A DNA stretch of 64,000 bases from Vermamoeba vermiformis. Taxonomy: Eukaryota > Tubulinea > Echinamoebida. The stretch is taken from NCBI GenBank assembly GCA_045837725.1, contig JBEWZL010000080.1, positions 1 through 64,000 on the forward strand, read 5' to 3'. The position numbers and the translations under genes are program-made. Of the stretch, positions 11,287-22,931 are shown one piece after another; position 1 is the first letter of the stretch; every line of letters begins with the position of its first letter. The notes beneath the pieces were generated by a model. The model did not search any database. It had not been told where the DNA came from and saw nothing but the letters and a program-made list of their open reading frames with translations.

Positions 11287-12235
11287 ATGTCTAAGCAGAT
11301 TATTAAGATCAGAGGTGAGCATAACAACCAGATTTTTTTAGATGCGTGGAAAACTTTGATTCTGCGTCTGATTATTCGTATTAGCAGTAAGAGAAGTCTA
11401 ACATAATATTAATTTAGTTCTTGGTGCTAAGGATCTCAAGAAGAGTGGATTACCTGGTAAATAAAAAAATACAAAATATTCAGAAATAATTTTTGTAATA
11501 TTCACTAATAATTTGCTGTCGTTTGCCTGCGGAGCTATTATATATTGCATATCATAATACGCGATGACAAATTGTATTTTAAAATTTGAAGCGAGATTTT
11601 TTGAGATTTTTTCTGGATCTGCTTTCTTCTGGAATAAAATTCGCAAGACATGATGCTAAATATATTACTATTTTAGGAAAACCCAATACTAAAGTAATCA
11701 TTAATTTGGACGGTCGAGTGCGAGAAACAGCAGTTATTAAAAAAGATACTTCTCCGTCATGGAACGAGACATTTGAATTGTAAGAAGAAATCAATGCTAT
11801 TATACTAATACTAATTGTTGTTATAATATAATATTGGTATTAATTTTAATATTTGATTAGCGAATATTTGCCCAAAGACAAATTCGACGATATTTTTTTG
11901 CACGTTGAAGTTAAGAACAGCGATCTTGGTTTCTTAGTAAGTAAAATACGCAGTAACTTGAAAAATTATCGGATCCAGCCAAGTGCAATTTTTTTTTTGT
12001 TGAGCGGCTCATTATGATCGAACTAATATCACTATGCGGTACTTTGATAACAATAGTATTAATGAATATTATCTTTGTGCAGGATTCTAAGATTGGAGAG
12101 TGCAAGATCCCGATGAAAGATTACGTCGATGAAAAAGAACAAGAAGAGTGGTTCGTGTTGAAGAAAAGTGAAAAGTCTGATAAGGCCACTGGTGAAGTGC
12201 AATTAGCTTTCAGCATGGAACGCATTAACAAATAG
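11287..12235 (+). CDS. Single C2-domain protein
   Basis: Five exons (11287-11314, 11418-11456, 11677-11779, 11861-11936, 12083-12235) give 132 residues with stop TAG. The whole protein is one C2 domain. Its strands read KQIIKIRVLGAKDLKKSGLP, then KVIINLDGR, the typical DTSPSWNETFEFEY turn, IFLHVEVKNSDLGFLDSKIG, the CKIPMKDY element and the WFVLKKSE strand. C2 domains bind phospholipid membranes, often with calcium. Here the usual aspartates are only partly present (KDLKKSG, NSDLGFLDS), so calcium dependence is uncertain. There is no signal peptide or second domain, so it is likely cytosolic and membrane-peripheral. An AATAAA lies about 110 bp after the stop. Confidence 0.75.
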
Positions 12236-12446
12236 AAAAGGCAATCGTGTTGTTTCACTGAAAGATTCGTTCACTGAAAATCATCGCGCCAGAAATTAAT
12301 GTTTTATTTATTAGTTAATTATTATTGTTATATTATAAAGCTGTTAATAAAATAATGTAAATTTTATTATTGACAACCTAATCGCTCGATTTATCATTCG
12401 TACATCCAAAAAAGGTTACGTTAACTTTGCGAGAATTTGACGATTT

Positions 12447-14006
12447 CTATTTTAGGAAATCTACTTCAATTAAGTACATGTCATTGTATCTCTTTCGATG
12501 CGCTTCACCGCCAAAGAAAAACAATTGTTTGTTGTTGTACGCGAGAACTGTTTGATGGCCACGACCAATCGGCTTTTTTCCAGTAATTTTCACCTTCGTA
12601 TTATTGTTATTTGTAGTTAATACGGTCCAATTTGATGCTTTTTTGTCATAGATCATCACTTGTACGTCATCGAAGAATAGATCTTTGTGTGTTTTCGTGC
12701 TGTACCAGTTGCCGTACATAAACAACATCATTGGTCGGCCTTCATTATCTACCATATTAAAATTAATGATATTTTATCATTTTTAATGCCAAAAAAAATG
12801 AACTTAAAGCAAACCAAGAGAATTTTTTGGATGTGATAAAATTTTTACGTCAAATGTTATTTTATGCTAATATAATACGAGGCTTGCCAATATGGCTTAA
12901 CAAGTATATTCATGTGATTAAAGGTTTGAGTTTGACACGTACCTTGTGACATGATGACACTTTGACGGTTTCTGGCGTGCGGCAGTTCGTTCATTGGCGT
13001 GCTAAAAAACAATTCGTTCCATTCACGACGATCAAAATGAAATTCCCAGAAATCTCCGCAATAATGCTCGTTATGTCCGTCCCACCAGTACCCGCCAGAA
13101 ATAATCATTCGATTTTCTAGCACAACCGCTGCGTGCCAACTTCGGCCAATTGGCTTTGCTTTTGGTTGATGGTACCATAATTCCCATTCATAAGTATCCA
13201 AATTTAACGCCCAAATGTCATTTTGGTACACGCTGTGATATTAAAAAAATATCAGCGACCGAACTGTGAAAAAATTGGATCCGCTTACGTTTTATCATCG
13301 CAACCACCATGTACGACCATATAGTTCTTATATAGTACACTAATACCAGCGTGTCGAGGTGTTGGGACGTCTTTTGCCGCTGAAGGCGCCTTGATCTGTT
13401 TCCATTCATTTTTCGTCAGATCCAGCTCCCACACGTCATTCAATTTCGCTATTGATATTCGATTAATATATATCGCCCTATTATTCAGTATATAGAAGTA
13501 TTGATATTATACCTGTTACATCTTGACCGCTGAAAATAATCCACTTATTATTGTATTGAACGCCAGTATGATTGTGTCGTGCTGAAGGTTCATTCTTGGC
13601 ATTAATTTTCTCCCAAACGTAATTTTTCAGTGAAAATCGCCAAAGATCGTTCGTGTAGACGCGTCCTTTGCCGACAATTCGACCTGAAAATTACATCCGT
13701 CAAATACTTTTTAAAACGAATTAATGCTATTAAAAAACTATAGTTAAATTAATAGAAAGACAAGTCTAAGGTTTAATAGTGCATCAAATTAATTATAATT
13801 AAAATAAATCAAAATTGAAAACGTTTTCAAGTAAAAAGCGAAATAATTATAAGAATTCAACATTGACTATTTTGTAACTTACCTCCAAATACATAATAGT
13901 GATCATCATATATAGTGGCTACATGGCCCTGACGGGGAGTTGGGGTTGGATCTGCTGCGTACAGATGCGAGAATTTAATGGATAAAGTTTCAGTGTTGTG
14001 CTCCAT
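12447..14006 (-). CDS. Kelch-repeat beta-propeller protein
   Basis: Five exons (13883-14006, 13513-13683, 13289-13448, 12943-13232, 12447-12748) join in phase for 348 residues, stop TAG. At least five kelch blades are readable by their Gly-Gly/aromatic spacing: RQGHVATIYDDHYYVFGG; VYTNDLWRFSLKNYVWEKI; NDVWELDLTKNEWKQI with HGG; QNDIWALNLDTYEWELW with ISGGYWWDG; and a final GRGHQTVLAYNNKQLFFFGG. There is no BTB, F-box or signal peptide, so the protein is a bare propeller, probably a cytosolic adaptor. The donor after the fourth exon is followed by an ACGTGTCAAA half of the recurring intronic palindrome. Confidence 0.8.
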
Positions 14007-14051
14007 GATGCTATTTACAAATAATAGTTAAGGTACTGTTGCGACTACTAT

Positions 14052-14557
14052 TTACAAGCTATAAAATGACCGACGAGTGCCACCAATTAAATTGTTTTGG
14101 GTTGAGAAAAGTTTGGTAATTATTTTGAGCGAACTTTTTGGCTCGTTAACGTCAACAACACGTGGCTTATTTAACATGGGACTTGTTGTATTTATCACAA
14201 AAAATAAGCAAAGATACAAGTATAAAGCTAGATCAATTACTTTTTTGTTGGCTTCGCCTATCAATTTCAATTTATTTGCTATTTGATATTATTGTAATTA
14301 TTGCATTAATTTTTTGATATTAATTTACCGCCAAGTAACTGTCCAACGACTGCAGATGCGATATTTATTGGGACTGCCGTTCTAGGTACGTTGTATCTTT
14401 TTCTTAAGTATATAATTAATGGCACTGATGCGTGGACATAAATGAACCAGCTTGGAGAGAATTTGTCCACATCTGCTCGAAGCGCGCCCAGCGGTAGATT
14501 TGCTGCGAAGGCTACAGCGCTGATTAATGCAACCGTTTTGATAGGAAACGTTGACAT
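14052..14557 (-). CDS. Small conserved membrane protein
   Basis: Two exons, 14329-14557 and 14052-14278, join in phase for 151 residues. The first exon carries the conserved core: a hydrophobic start with ANLPLGALRADVDKFSPSWF, then VHASVPLIIYLRK and a Gly-containing helix ending GQLLG. The wording (N-P-G-x-x-R, K-F-S-x-x-W-F, VH-x-x-VP) matches a widespread uncharacterised family of two- to three-helix membrane proteins also found in bacteria. The second exon adds a hydrophobic helix (LYLYLCLFFVINTT) and a Lys/Ser-rich tail that I do not recognise. The function is unknown. Confidence 0.55.
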
Positions 14558-14763
14558 ATTAGTAGTTCTATTATTGGTGATGAAGCTGTCAAATGGAACA
14601 ACAACGGTCAAATTTTTTGATCCGAAAAAATTGTGATCGGATCGTGGTGAACTCACACAGCAGCTCTACGCAAGAACAGAAGAGGTCATATTTGCATTTT
14701 TATTATGATTACAACGGAATAGAAATTACAGTAAGTCTACGCTAACATCATGAATAGTACCGG

Positions 14764-17615
14764 TTATTTCTTGAGCAATTTCTCCTTTAATAATCTTCGC
14801 AATATTTTGCCCGAAGCGGACTTGGGAATGCTGTCAACAAATTCAATGCCACCGCGCAGCTTTTTGTATGGTGCGATGTGTTGTTCGAGCCATTTAGACA
14901 ACTCTTCTGCCGTGACGGTCTTACCGGGCTTCAGCACTACATAACCCTTTGGTAGTTCTCCTATTAAATATGAATAGTTAGCATACTTATATCACGGTCC
15001 AAAATATCTTTCGAGAAGAAAAAAAACGCGAAAAAATGGAGTTGACACGCGTCAAGGTGACACTTTGAGGGATTGTGGCGTAATTAGAAATAGATCCAAA
15101 TGTCTCATATTAATAATATAGTACGTGCCTGCCTCTTCGTCTGGAACACCGATAACGGCGGCGTCAGCAATTGCGTCGTGAGTGATCAAAAGTGCTTCGA
15201 GTTCAGCGGGTGGCACTTGATATCCGTTGTACTTGATTAGTTCCTTCAATCGATCAACAATGTAATAGTATCCGTCTTCATCGACCATGCCAATGTCACC
15301 CGTATGCACAAATCCGTCTTTGTCTATCGTGTCTTCTGTCGCTTTTTGATTGTTCAAATAACCGAGCATCACATTCGGTCCACGAATGCAAATTTCACCA
15401 GCTACAAATGCATGATTAATATTTGCAACTATTTTTAATACAAATTTATGCAATTCTTACGTTTTCCAACTCCGACTGATTGATTCGTGTCAACATCGAT
15501 AATTTTGACCTCGCAGTTTGGCACCAATAAACCACACGATCCAAACCTGCAAAAGACTATTAAATACCATTTTATAACTAAGAATGACGGCTACTTACCT
15601 CATAGCGTTAATAGGTACGATATGAGTCACTGGACTAAGTTCTGTCATGCCATAACCTTGACGGATCTGCTCGGAAAAAAAGTATTCGTAAACAAACAAA
15701 AGTTTGACTAATAAGGACTAATTAATAATAGGAGCTTACGGGAATATTAAGTTTTTGACTCAATTCTTCTTGAAGTTGTTTGCCTAACGGAGCGGCAGCG
15801 GAAACAATTGATCGTAACGACGAAATGTCATATTTAGCGACAATAGGGTGCTTGGCTAATCCGAGAACAATAGGCGGTACTAAATGTGCCCAAGATATTT
15901 TGTATTGTTGCACTAATTGCAAGAATTTTTCCATTTCAAACCGAGACATGACGACTGTCGTTACTCCGCTAATTAAGCCCAAATTTAATACGGCAACCAT
16001 TCCCTATAATATAAAATGCTTAATATTTCCATTTTTGGAAAATTTGGGTCATCTGTAGACATTGTAGATCCGGATCATAGTTGCGCGAAATTATAATACT
16101 TTTTTCGTAGTATAGAAATAATGATAAAATATTGTATAAGATATATATTAACTTACATAAATATGAAAGAAAGGCAAAACGCCCATTAGGACTTCATCCG
16201 GCTTGAAATGCGTGCTCTCGAGGGGCTTGAATTGTTGCAAATTTGCCACCAAGTTGTAGTGACTGAGACACACGCCTTTAGGCAGACCTGTTGTGCCACT
16301 CGAGTACGGTAAAACTGCTACATCTTGTTTGATATTGACGTCTAGGGCTGGTACCTGTTCCGTTCAAAACATCAGATCCAATGCAGATCCAAAAACTTCT
16401 CATATTTAATACTTTAAGCGTAATGATAATAAAAATAGTGCAAATATTGATCAATACACTATTATATTCGAATTATCAACCATTTAAACGGCAAGCGTTT
16501 TAAGTTGCCGAAAAAAAAGTTCTGAAATTTCGTTACTAATCAAATTCTTTTTTTGTTATTGTACGTACCTCTCCATCATTCAATACTAATGATAATAATG
16601 GCTTGGCATTTGCAACATCGCCAAGCGAGTATAAATTGTTCTCGTCCAATTTGGCATTTTTCATCGCTTCACGAGCTTTGTCAACGAACAAAGGAATAGT
16701 GAGCATATATTTAGCACCAGAATCGGTCAATTGATGCTCGAGTTCTTCCGCAGTGTATAACGGATTGGCTGTTGTAACAATGCCGCCTAAAAATAGATCA
16801 GGTTAGGATGAGACTCGAAAAAAAATTGTGCTGAGCTCCGTGTCCCGTTCAAATGGGACCACGGAAGAGTCCCAGACCCAAAATCAAATTTGGATTAACG
16901 CTATGGTATTTATAAACTTACCGGCTAATAAGACCTAAAACGGCAAAGAAAATTATTAAGATTTTTAGCTCTAACGAAAATATCGATAAACAAATCACAT
17001 TAGTGACTTACGCCATGGAAAACGACCTAAAGAAATAATAATATTAATAAATAATTAGTTATATTGGAAATAACAGTATAATAAATGATAACGTACCGGG
17101 TAGTAAATGTTGTTCGGGCAAAAGATACAGAACACTTCTCCTTTCTTAAAGCCAGTGTCTAATAAGCCTCTAGCTACCTAATAATATTAAACAATAATTA
17201 GAGCCAAATGTAATCAAAACACATTTGGGATATTAAAAGATCCGGATTGGTGGCGCTAAGTTATTTCCGTCGGCACATTAATTAATCAAAACCTGTTAAT
17301 AAAAACATGCTAAAAATATTACTGCTATTGATATATTATAAAACAGCACAGATTTTTAAATTGTTTCTGCGGGATCTTTCATACTTTAAGTTTGAATAAA
17401 TATCGTCAATAAATCGTGCCTATATTATAAAATATACTTGCCTTTCTAATGTAAGACGCAATTTCATCGAACGTAAGAGATTCTCCGGTCTGTCCGTCGA
17501 TAAGCGCCTTCTTTGAGCCGTAGGAGCTAATCTGCTTCAAGACGTACTCAGGCAAATTTGACTCGCTAATATCTAAGCTAGGGAACTTGCTTTTAAATAT
17601 AATATCTTCACTCAT
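14764..17615 (-). CDS. 4-coumarate-CoA-ligase-like acyl-CoA synthetase (ANL superfamily)
   Basis: Eleven exons (17442-17615, 17097-17177, 17012-17026, 16922-16934, 16569-16786, 16157-16354, 15740-16003, 15599-15666, 15461-15546, 15129-15401, 14764-14960) join in phase to 528 residues, the normal family length. Diagnostic motifs are present: the AMP-binding loop [13 protein letters not shown], the acyl-site element [11 protein letters not shown], the hinge region [20 protein letters not shown] with [20 protein letters not shown], and the C-terminal catalytic lysine in [11 protein letters not shown]. It activates a carboxylic acid to an acyl-CoA via an acyl-AMP; the substrate cannot be read. 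There is no SKL tail, so a peroxisomal site is not supported. Two exons are only 15 and 13 nt, and two introns (after 17442 and after 15129) have GC donors. Confidence 0.85.
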
Positions 17616-18072
17616 GGTTCTTTTGTGTTCTTGTTGGCGTGAAAACTAGAAAAAAAGTACCGTTGCAATTTAATTTATTGCCAACACATGCAACACACTG
17701 CACAACTGACAAATACTAATGACTATCATTTATATATGTTATATATATTATATTTATCCTTCATTCATTGGACATGCATAACAAAATGAAATCTGTTTAG
17801 TGAGCTTACGTTGGCTGAAAAAATACCATGAATATGCGTAAAATTATAATGATTAATTTGTGCACGAGCTTGTTTGCGTGGAAGATCCGGTGCAAATTAA
17901 TCTGGCGGAGAAAGTAAATTATCATCTGCGAAAAAGTTTTTGCACACGTGTGGCGTTTATTGAAGACTCGAAGGTCGTGTACATGTCATGTAAGTAGATT
18001 AAATTTTTGTTTTTTTTTTGATAATATGATTACTGGAGCTAATGAGTACTGATAGGTAGAGCGGGCTCGAAA
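17616..18072. other. Intergenic, no gene seen
   Basis: Promoter side of the acyl-CoA synthetase and 3' side of the PB1-FW-UBA gene. AT-rich with TATA-like runs near 17735-17755 and a CACACGTGTGG word near 17942. No exon or RNA gene is supported. Confidence 0.5.
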
Positions 18073-19187
18073 TTAGGACTTGGCTTGGGCCTTCTTTTGA
18101 GCCATGAAGGCGATGACGCGATTGACGTCGCCATCGTACTCAGCCAACAAGCGAAGGTGCTGGTTGTTGGGCTTGTAGCCTAACTCTTTGAGCTCGGCGA
18201 TCTGAGATTCGTACTTTTTCAAGCGCTCTTCTCTGGTTTGCTTGCGAGCAAGGGCGAGTTGTTTTCTATCAACAGAGGCGAGGGAGGTCGCAAGAGGCTC
18301 TTCTTCCTCCACTGATTTTTCTTCTTGCTCAACAACGTTGATCTTGCAGATCAATCTGAAAATGTAAGTCAGTTTGTAGTTTCGTAGCGAATATTACTGA
18401 TATCAACTTACTTAGGACCAAATTTCTTGCCTTCGTTGTCGGTCATTCTCCAGAAGCTCTCGTAAGATCCAGGCTGGTTCGGAGCGCGCATCGGGACTGT
18501 AGCTTCGTACACTTCGTTCGGAGCCACTTCACGAGTGATTGGCACTGCGTCGACTTGGCTCATGGCACCATTGTCTTTTTGGACTCGAATGAGCTTGAAC
18601 TCAGTCGACCAGGGCAAAGCACCGACGTTGCGGATCTTCCAGGACTTGGTAAAAAGTACATCCGGAGCGAACTCTTCGCAGTCGGGAGCGTCACGTAGAG
18701 CAATGAGACGAACTCGATGAGCAGAACGGTTTGGCTTTTCGTCGTTTTCGTTGGCCTTTTGGGGCTTGGCAGCTTTGACAGGCTTCTCTTTCTTGGCTTG
18801 TTTTTGCTTGATGATCTCGCGAACAAAATCAGGCATTTGCTTGCGAGGCTTGGCATCTGGTTCGGCTTGGGACTTTTTCTCTTCGCTGACGATAGCAACA
18901 GAAGCAGGCACGGTGTTGTTGATCTGCTGAATCTCCTTTTGAAGTGCGACGACGGAGATCTTCAAACAGCCAGCGGAAGATTGAAGGGCGCAAATAAGCT
19001 CGGCATCGGAGCTAATAGTTATTTCATCGCCTTCATCGTCCAAATAGCGAACTTTTACTTCAAGAGCTTCAGAGATGTTGAACATGGTGTGGATCGTAGC
19101 AGCAAGAGCATCGAAAGTGTTGGATTGCAAAGCAAAACGACGGAATTGGCCGTTGAATTGAGCTTTAATCGAAGTAGTGGATTGCAT
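18073..19187 (-). CDS. NBR1: Compact NBR1-like protein: PB1, FW (Nbr1-like) and UBA domains
   Basis: Two exons, 18412-19187 and 18073-18355, give 352 residues. Residues 1 to about 85 form a PB1 domain with the basic N-terminal face (KAQFNGQFRRFAL) and an acidic loop (RYLDDEGDEITISSDAEL). A Lys-rich linker follows, then the four-tryptophan FW domain at about 155-275 (FTKSWKIRNVGALPW; PNQPGSYESFWRM). A C-terminal UBA sits at about 305-350 (IAELKELGYKPNNQHLRLL). NBR1 proteins bring ubiquitinated cargo to autophagosomes. This one is roughly a third of the length of animal NBR1, and I see no ZZ zinc finger. Codon use is more GC-rich than in its neighbours, as in other probably highly expressed genes here. 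NBR1 versus another FW protein is inference. Confidence 0.8.
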
Positions 19188-19998
19188 TGTTGAATGAAGT
19201 GGAATTGATTGTTGATCGGATTTAGGTCTGACTTGAAACTTTAGTGTATAGGTAAGCCACGTGTTGTTTCCTTATCAGATGTTTTAGTGAATTACTCGAT
19301 ACAACACGTGTTTACATTTTATAGTTTCTCGTACGTACAAACACAGGAATGGAACTTTTCACTATTTTTACCACCGACCAATCAGAAAGCGTTTAAAATT
19401 AATTTCCCTGCGTAAAGCAAACAAATGTCCCTTACCTTTCGTAAACATTGGCTAACGTCAATACTGACATTTGTGTGCTACTGGTCCCACCTCTACCCAG
19501 GTTTTGTTTAACGAACTCTTTTTAGCGCAGGATCTGACTTCGGATCACGCTGCTTATTGAGTGTGATTACTTCGAACTTCTTATGGTACCAGGCGGTAAT
19601 AACTCATACACATGAAACTTCTTGTTACCTAGAGTATACCGAGCATAGTTGGAGTTTGCATGTAGCTCTCGACCCTAAACAACGCAAGTGGTGGCACGGA
19701 GCTACACCAATGACCGGATTTGACGATTGTGATGGCGAACCAGGTGCAATATAACCACTTGCAAATGTGCAGTTCCTGCTAGTACTTGGACTGCGTAAGT
19801 CATTTTCTGGTTTTGCGCTGTTGCGCCCATTTATCGGCAAAGTATGTACTCTTTATCTTCCGAATGCATTTCTTGTCGTGTCTATTAATATGAATTGAAT
19901 TAATCGATCAATCGAAATTTCTTTGCTCGCAGTAATGTTTTTTCAATTTCTGTCCCCTGTTTGTAATTAAAATTCATATTTTGCAAAGAGAAGCACTA
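19188..19998. other. Intergenic region with a relic module
   Basis: Divergent space between the NBR1-like gene and the EGF-like surface protein. Apart from the cysteine-rich relic at about 19690-19796 (listed separately), it has CACGTGTT words at 19258-19310 in the likely NBR1-like promoter and nothing else recognisable. Confidence 0.5.
19690..19796 (+). pseudogene. Relic of an EGF-like cysteine module
   Basis: Read across one frame change, this stretch gives TGFDDCDGEPG followed by CNITTCKCAVPA. This closely matches the module TGSEECDSGAGCNATTCKC in the intact gene downstream, and it is followed by a GTAAGT donor. One base appears to be missing at about 19741-19745, and no intact gene surrounds it. 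It looks like what remains of an upstream paralogue or of an extra exon of the gene starting at 19999. Confidence 0.45.
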
Positions 19999-22794
19999 AT
20001 GAGAGCTCTATTGTCTATAGTATTCGTTGGTGTTATCTTTTCCGCGATTGCTCAGTACATCGCGAACCAGCTGGACTTCGATAAATGAACGAGCAGCAAA
20101 CCAAGCCCCAACCATTTCGTATCCTCGTGTAGCATCATTTAGCAACGGAGATTATGTAGTAGTTTACACTGTTGCTGGAGTTGGAACCGAGCAGACGCAG
20201 ATCGCCGCCAAGATCTTCGACAAAAATGGATCTGTGAAGGTCAACGAGTTCATTTTGTCGCAATCAAGTGGTCCCCACTATGCTCCTAATATAATGATTA
20301 TTAAAGGAGACTTGTAAGTTGTCGCATCCGTGTCAATCACAGTTGACAAGCTTTCTTGCGGTTTAAACTTTAAAATATCGACTTATTCCCTTTTACTATA
20401 TAATATAGAGCCGTGGCTTTATGGAGGTCTGTCGAAGTCGTGGAATACTTCAACTTCAATCTATTTTTATCCAACGGAACATCCGTCCTCGCATACTCCA
20501 TCCCGAACTATGCGCTTTCCACGTCTACGAATCTCGTAAGTAATATCTATATATTATTAATATATAATATCGATTATTTTTAGAATGATCCGCTGGGTTT
20601 GTATTCGTTGAACAGCTCGGACACTTTCGGATTTACTTTGCCTCCAACGAATCACACCTTAGACTTAGCTACCGTTGCTATCGCCGTGGTCGGTCAAATA
20701 ACTACTGTGAATTATGCTGCTGCAAGTGTAAGTATTCATTCAAAGCCGATACTTTAATAATTTAAAAACCTGATCCTTTTAATAGTACGACATTCCAGTT
20801 GCCGTTTATGATGATCGAACAAACTGCAGTTACTTTTTGTTGAAACAATCAAGCGGAGCTTACAAAATCGTATCTTATAACGGTTACCAGCCACTAGCAA
20901 CGTCTCAACGTGGCTCAGTGAATCAAGTCCAAAAAGCTACTTATGCCGTGCCTGTGCTAGTTGAATCAACTGACGTCGTAGTGTTCTTTCAAACAATTCT
21001 CAGCTCGAACGACATTTTTGTTTGTAAGGCAGATCCGGATCCAATTTAACTTTACTAACGTCCCTTCATTATTAAGCTCGACTTAGTCAAGACCTCTACG
21101 GAATGAATTCAGATGTCATATTCAATCGAGCTTACGTTAGAACGAGTATGATGCCCAGTGCCGTTCACATTGGCTCAGACTACATTTTAGTCGCGCACAG
21201 CTCGAATCTGAACAGCGTAATTTGTACGTTAGAAACTTTTGCCAATATAGCTGGTATTAATTCAATTATAGATCAACTGGGAAAAGCCACGCAATATAAT
21301 GGCTATCTCCTCGTAGGCCCAGAACTGTCGCTGAGTACGTTTACAAATGACACGTGTCATTCTATATTTTTCACGTGTCAAAAATCTGACGTCTAGCAGA
21401 TGACGTACCTACTGAAGGAGTTCATATGGCACGTCTTGGATCGAGCTCTGAAGTCGCCGTTACTGCGCTCAACACCGACAGAACGCAAGTTCTGGTCCGT
21501 CGGTTGTCGCTCTGTGGCAACGGTGTTTTAGACCTCAACGAACAATGTGACGGTCAAGACACTTGCACTGATCAATGCACTTGTTTAAATGGCATGGAAT
21601 TCTCTGGCGGTAAATGCATTGACGGTAAGTTATATAATCTATTTACGAAAAATTTATATTATATTCGAATTTAAATTTTGATAGTGTGCGGAAATGGAAT
21701 TGTTACTGGCTCCGAAGAGTGCGATAGTGGAGCTGGATGCAACGCAACAACGTGCAAGTGTATGGCAGGCTATCAGCCGTACGTCAACAGACAAGAATGT
21801 CAACGCATTCCATCGGAGTTCATTCCGAGTGTCGGACCCTCGCTTGACTGCCTTAACATTATAGACACCAGTTCTATGGTGCTTTACTTTAGCTTTGTCA
21901 ATAACAATGGCTTCGATCTTACAATTCCTTTTGGAGATTTGAATAAGTTCATTCCAACGGATCTTGCGGTAAGTTTGACCCAGCCACTTTTGAAAGGTTT
22001 TTTGAAGTTTAATCTATTCATAATCTAATGATATATTACACAGGGTGATAGACCGACGTTCTTTGCAGCGGGCAATAGCTTGACATACCCAGTCTCACCT
22101 TACAACTTGACCGTGCCTCGTGCAACATCGTCAGTCGTGTGGTTATTGGGCTCGTACAATTTGACCGTGGATCTTTCAGGAAACAAAGCTGAAGCCTTGC
22201 AATGTCCTAAAGGTACTTATAGTAATCCTACTAATACAATTCTAACATTTGAATAGATGCTGGATTTGTGATCACAGTTGCGACATTTGACACGCTGAAC
22301 AAGACTGACGTTCAAATCATTCTGAACAACCTTGCAAATAGATATAACTTTAGCGCGAGTAGATTAGACGCTACTTTTCGCATTTCTATTGCCGGCAATG
22401 CAACTCAGCCGAATATTTATTCGATTTCTGTCACTATTTTTGCCGCCACAAGTACGACTTACAAATAGCAATAATATCGATATATCCGCTTATAATATAC
22501 TTAGATTCATCGGAAAAGAGCGTGCAAGATATCTTGAGTGCATTGTTTGCGGATCTGAAAGACGCAAAGCAAGATCTGAATAACGACCTGACCCAAGGCC
22601 TCGACAGCAAGAATCCGCTTATTAAAGACGTATCTACTAGTCCTACTGGCGTGGAAGTGCGTGGTCAAGAGCGAGATATTCCGCCCACAAGTTCTTTTGT
22701 GCCTGTCACTCAGTCTGAAGTATCTAGCGGACCAGCATGTCAGTGGCTTGACGCAACTTTGTTAGCAGCTATTTGTATTGTATTATTTGTTTAG
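19999..22794 (+). CDS. GPI-anchored surface protein with EGF-like cysteine modules
   Basis: About ten exons. A signal peptide (MRALLSIVFVGVIFSAIAQ) starts at 19999. The middle is Thr/Asn-rich with many N-glycosylation sites. At 21510-21810 two cysteine modules of the CGNG...E.CD type follow each other (CGNGVLDLNEQCDGQ; CGNGIVTGSEECDSG). The C-terminal part has a domain ending RYNFSASRLDATF, a helical SALFADLKDAKQDL region, a Pro/Ser stem and a hydrophobic tail (LDATLLAAICIVLFV, stop TAG) typical of GPI anchoring. That C-terminal plan is shared with the large glycoproteins from 27.3 kb on, so it is probably a distant relative. Oddity: the signal peptide frame and the next coding segment differ by one frame near 20058-20075, meaning either a 16-nt intron or an indel. 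Confidence 0.7.
21348..21359. promoter_or_regulatory. Intronic palindrome TGACACGTGTCA
   Basis: A perfect copy of the 12-bp palindrome, followed by a second near-copy (TCACGTGTCA at 21371-21380), inside the short intron between the exons ending near 21332 and starting near 21399 of the EGF-like gene. The role is unknown. Confidence 0.4.
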
Positions 22795-22931
22795 CTAAAA
22801 GAGTTATTCACAGCTTTTTTTAAATGGAAAAATATTTAGTGAACCGGATCTACCTTATAAATTTCTTCGTTTAGGCGAATATTTCATTAATAAATTCACT
22901 TCAATACATTACTTCGCTGAAATGCCTTTGT

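Noticed and set aside
15122-15140. Treating the frame after EEAG in the synthetase as a continuing exon to 15052
   Set aside because: It loses all family similarity at once, while the GC-AG splice gives the expected EEAG-ELPK join.
18535-19193. Plus-strand frames of up to 158 codons opposite the NBR1-like gene
   Set aside because: Antisense shadows of a GC-biased exon with clear PB1 and FW domains.
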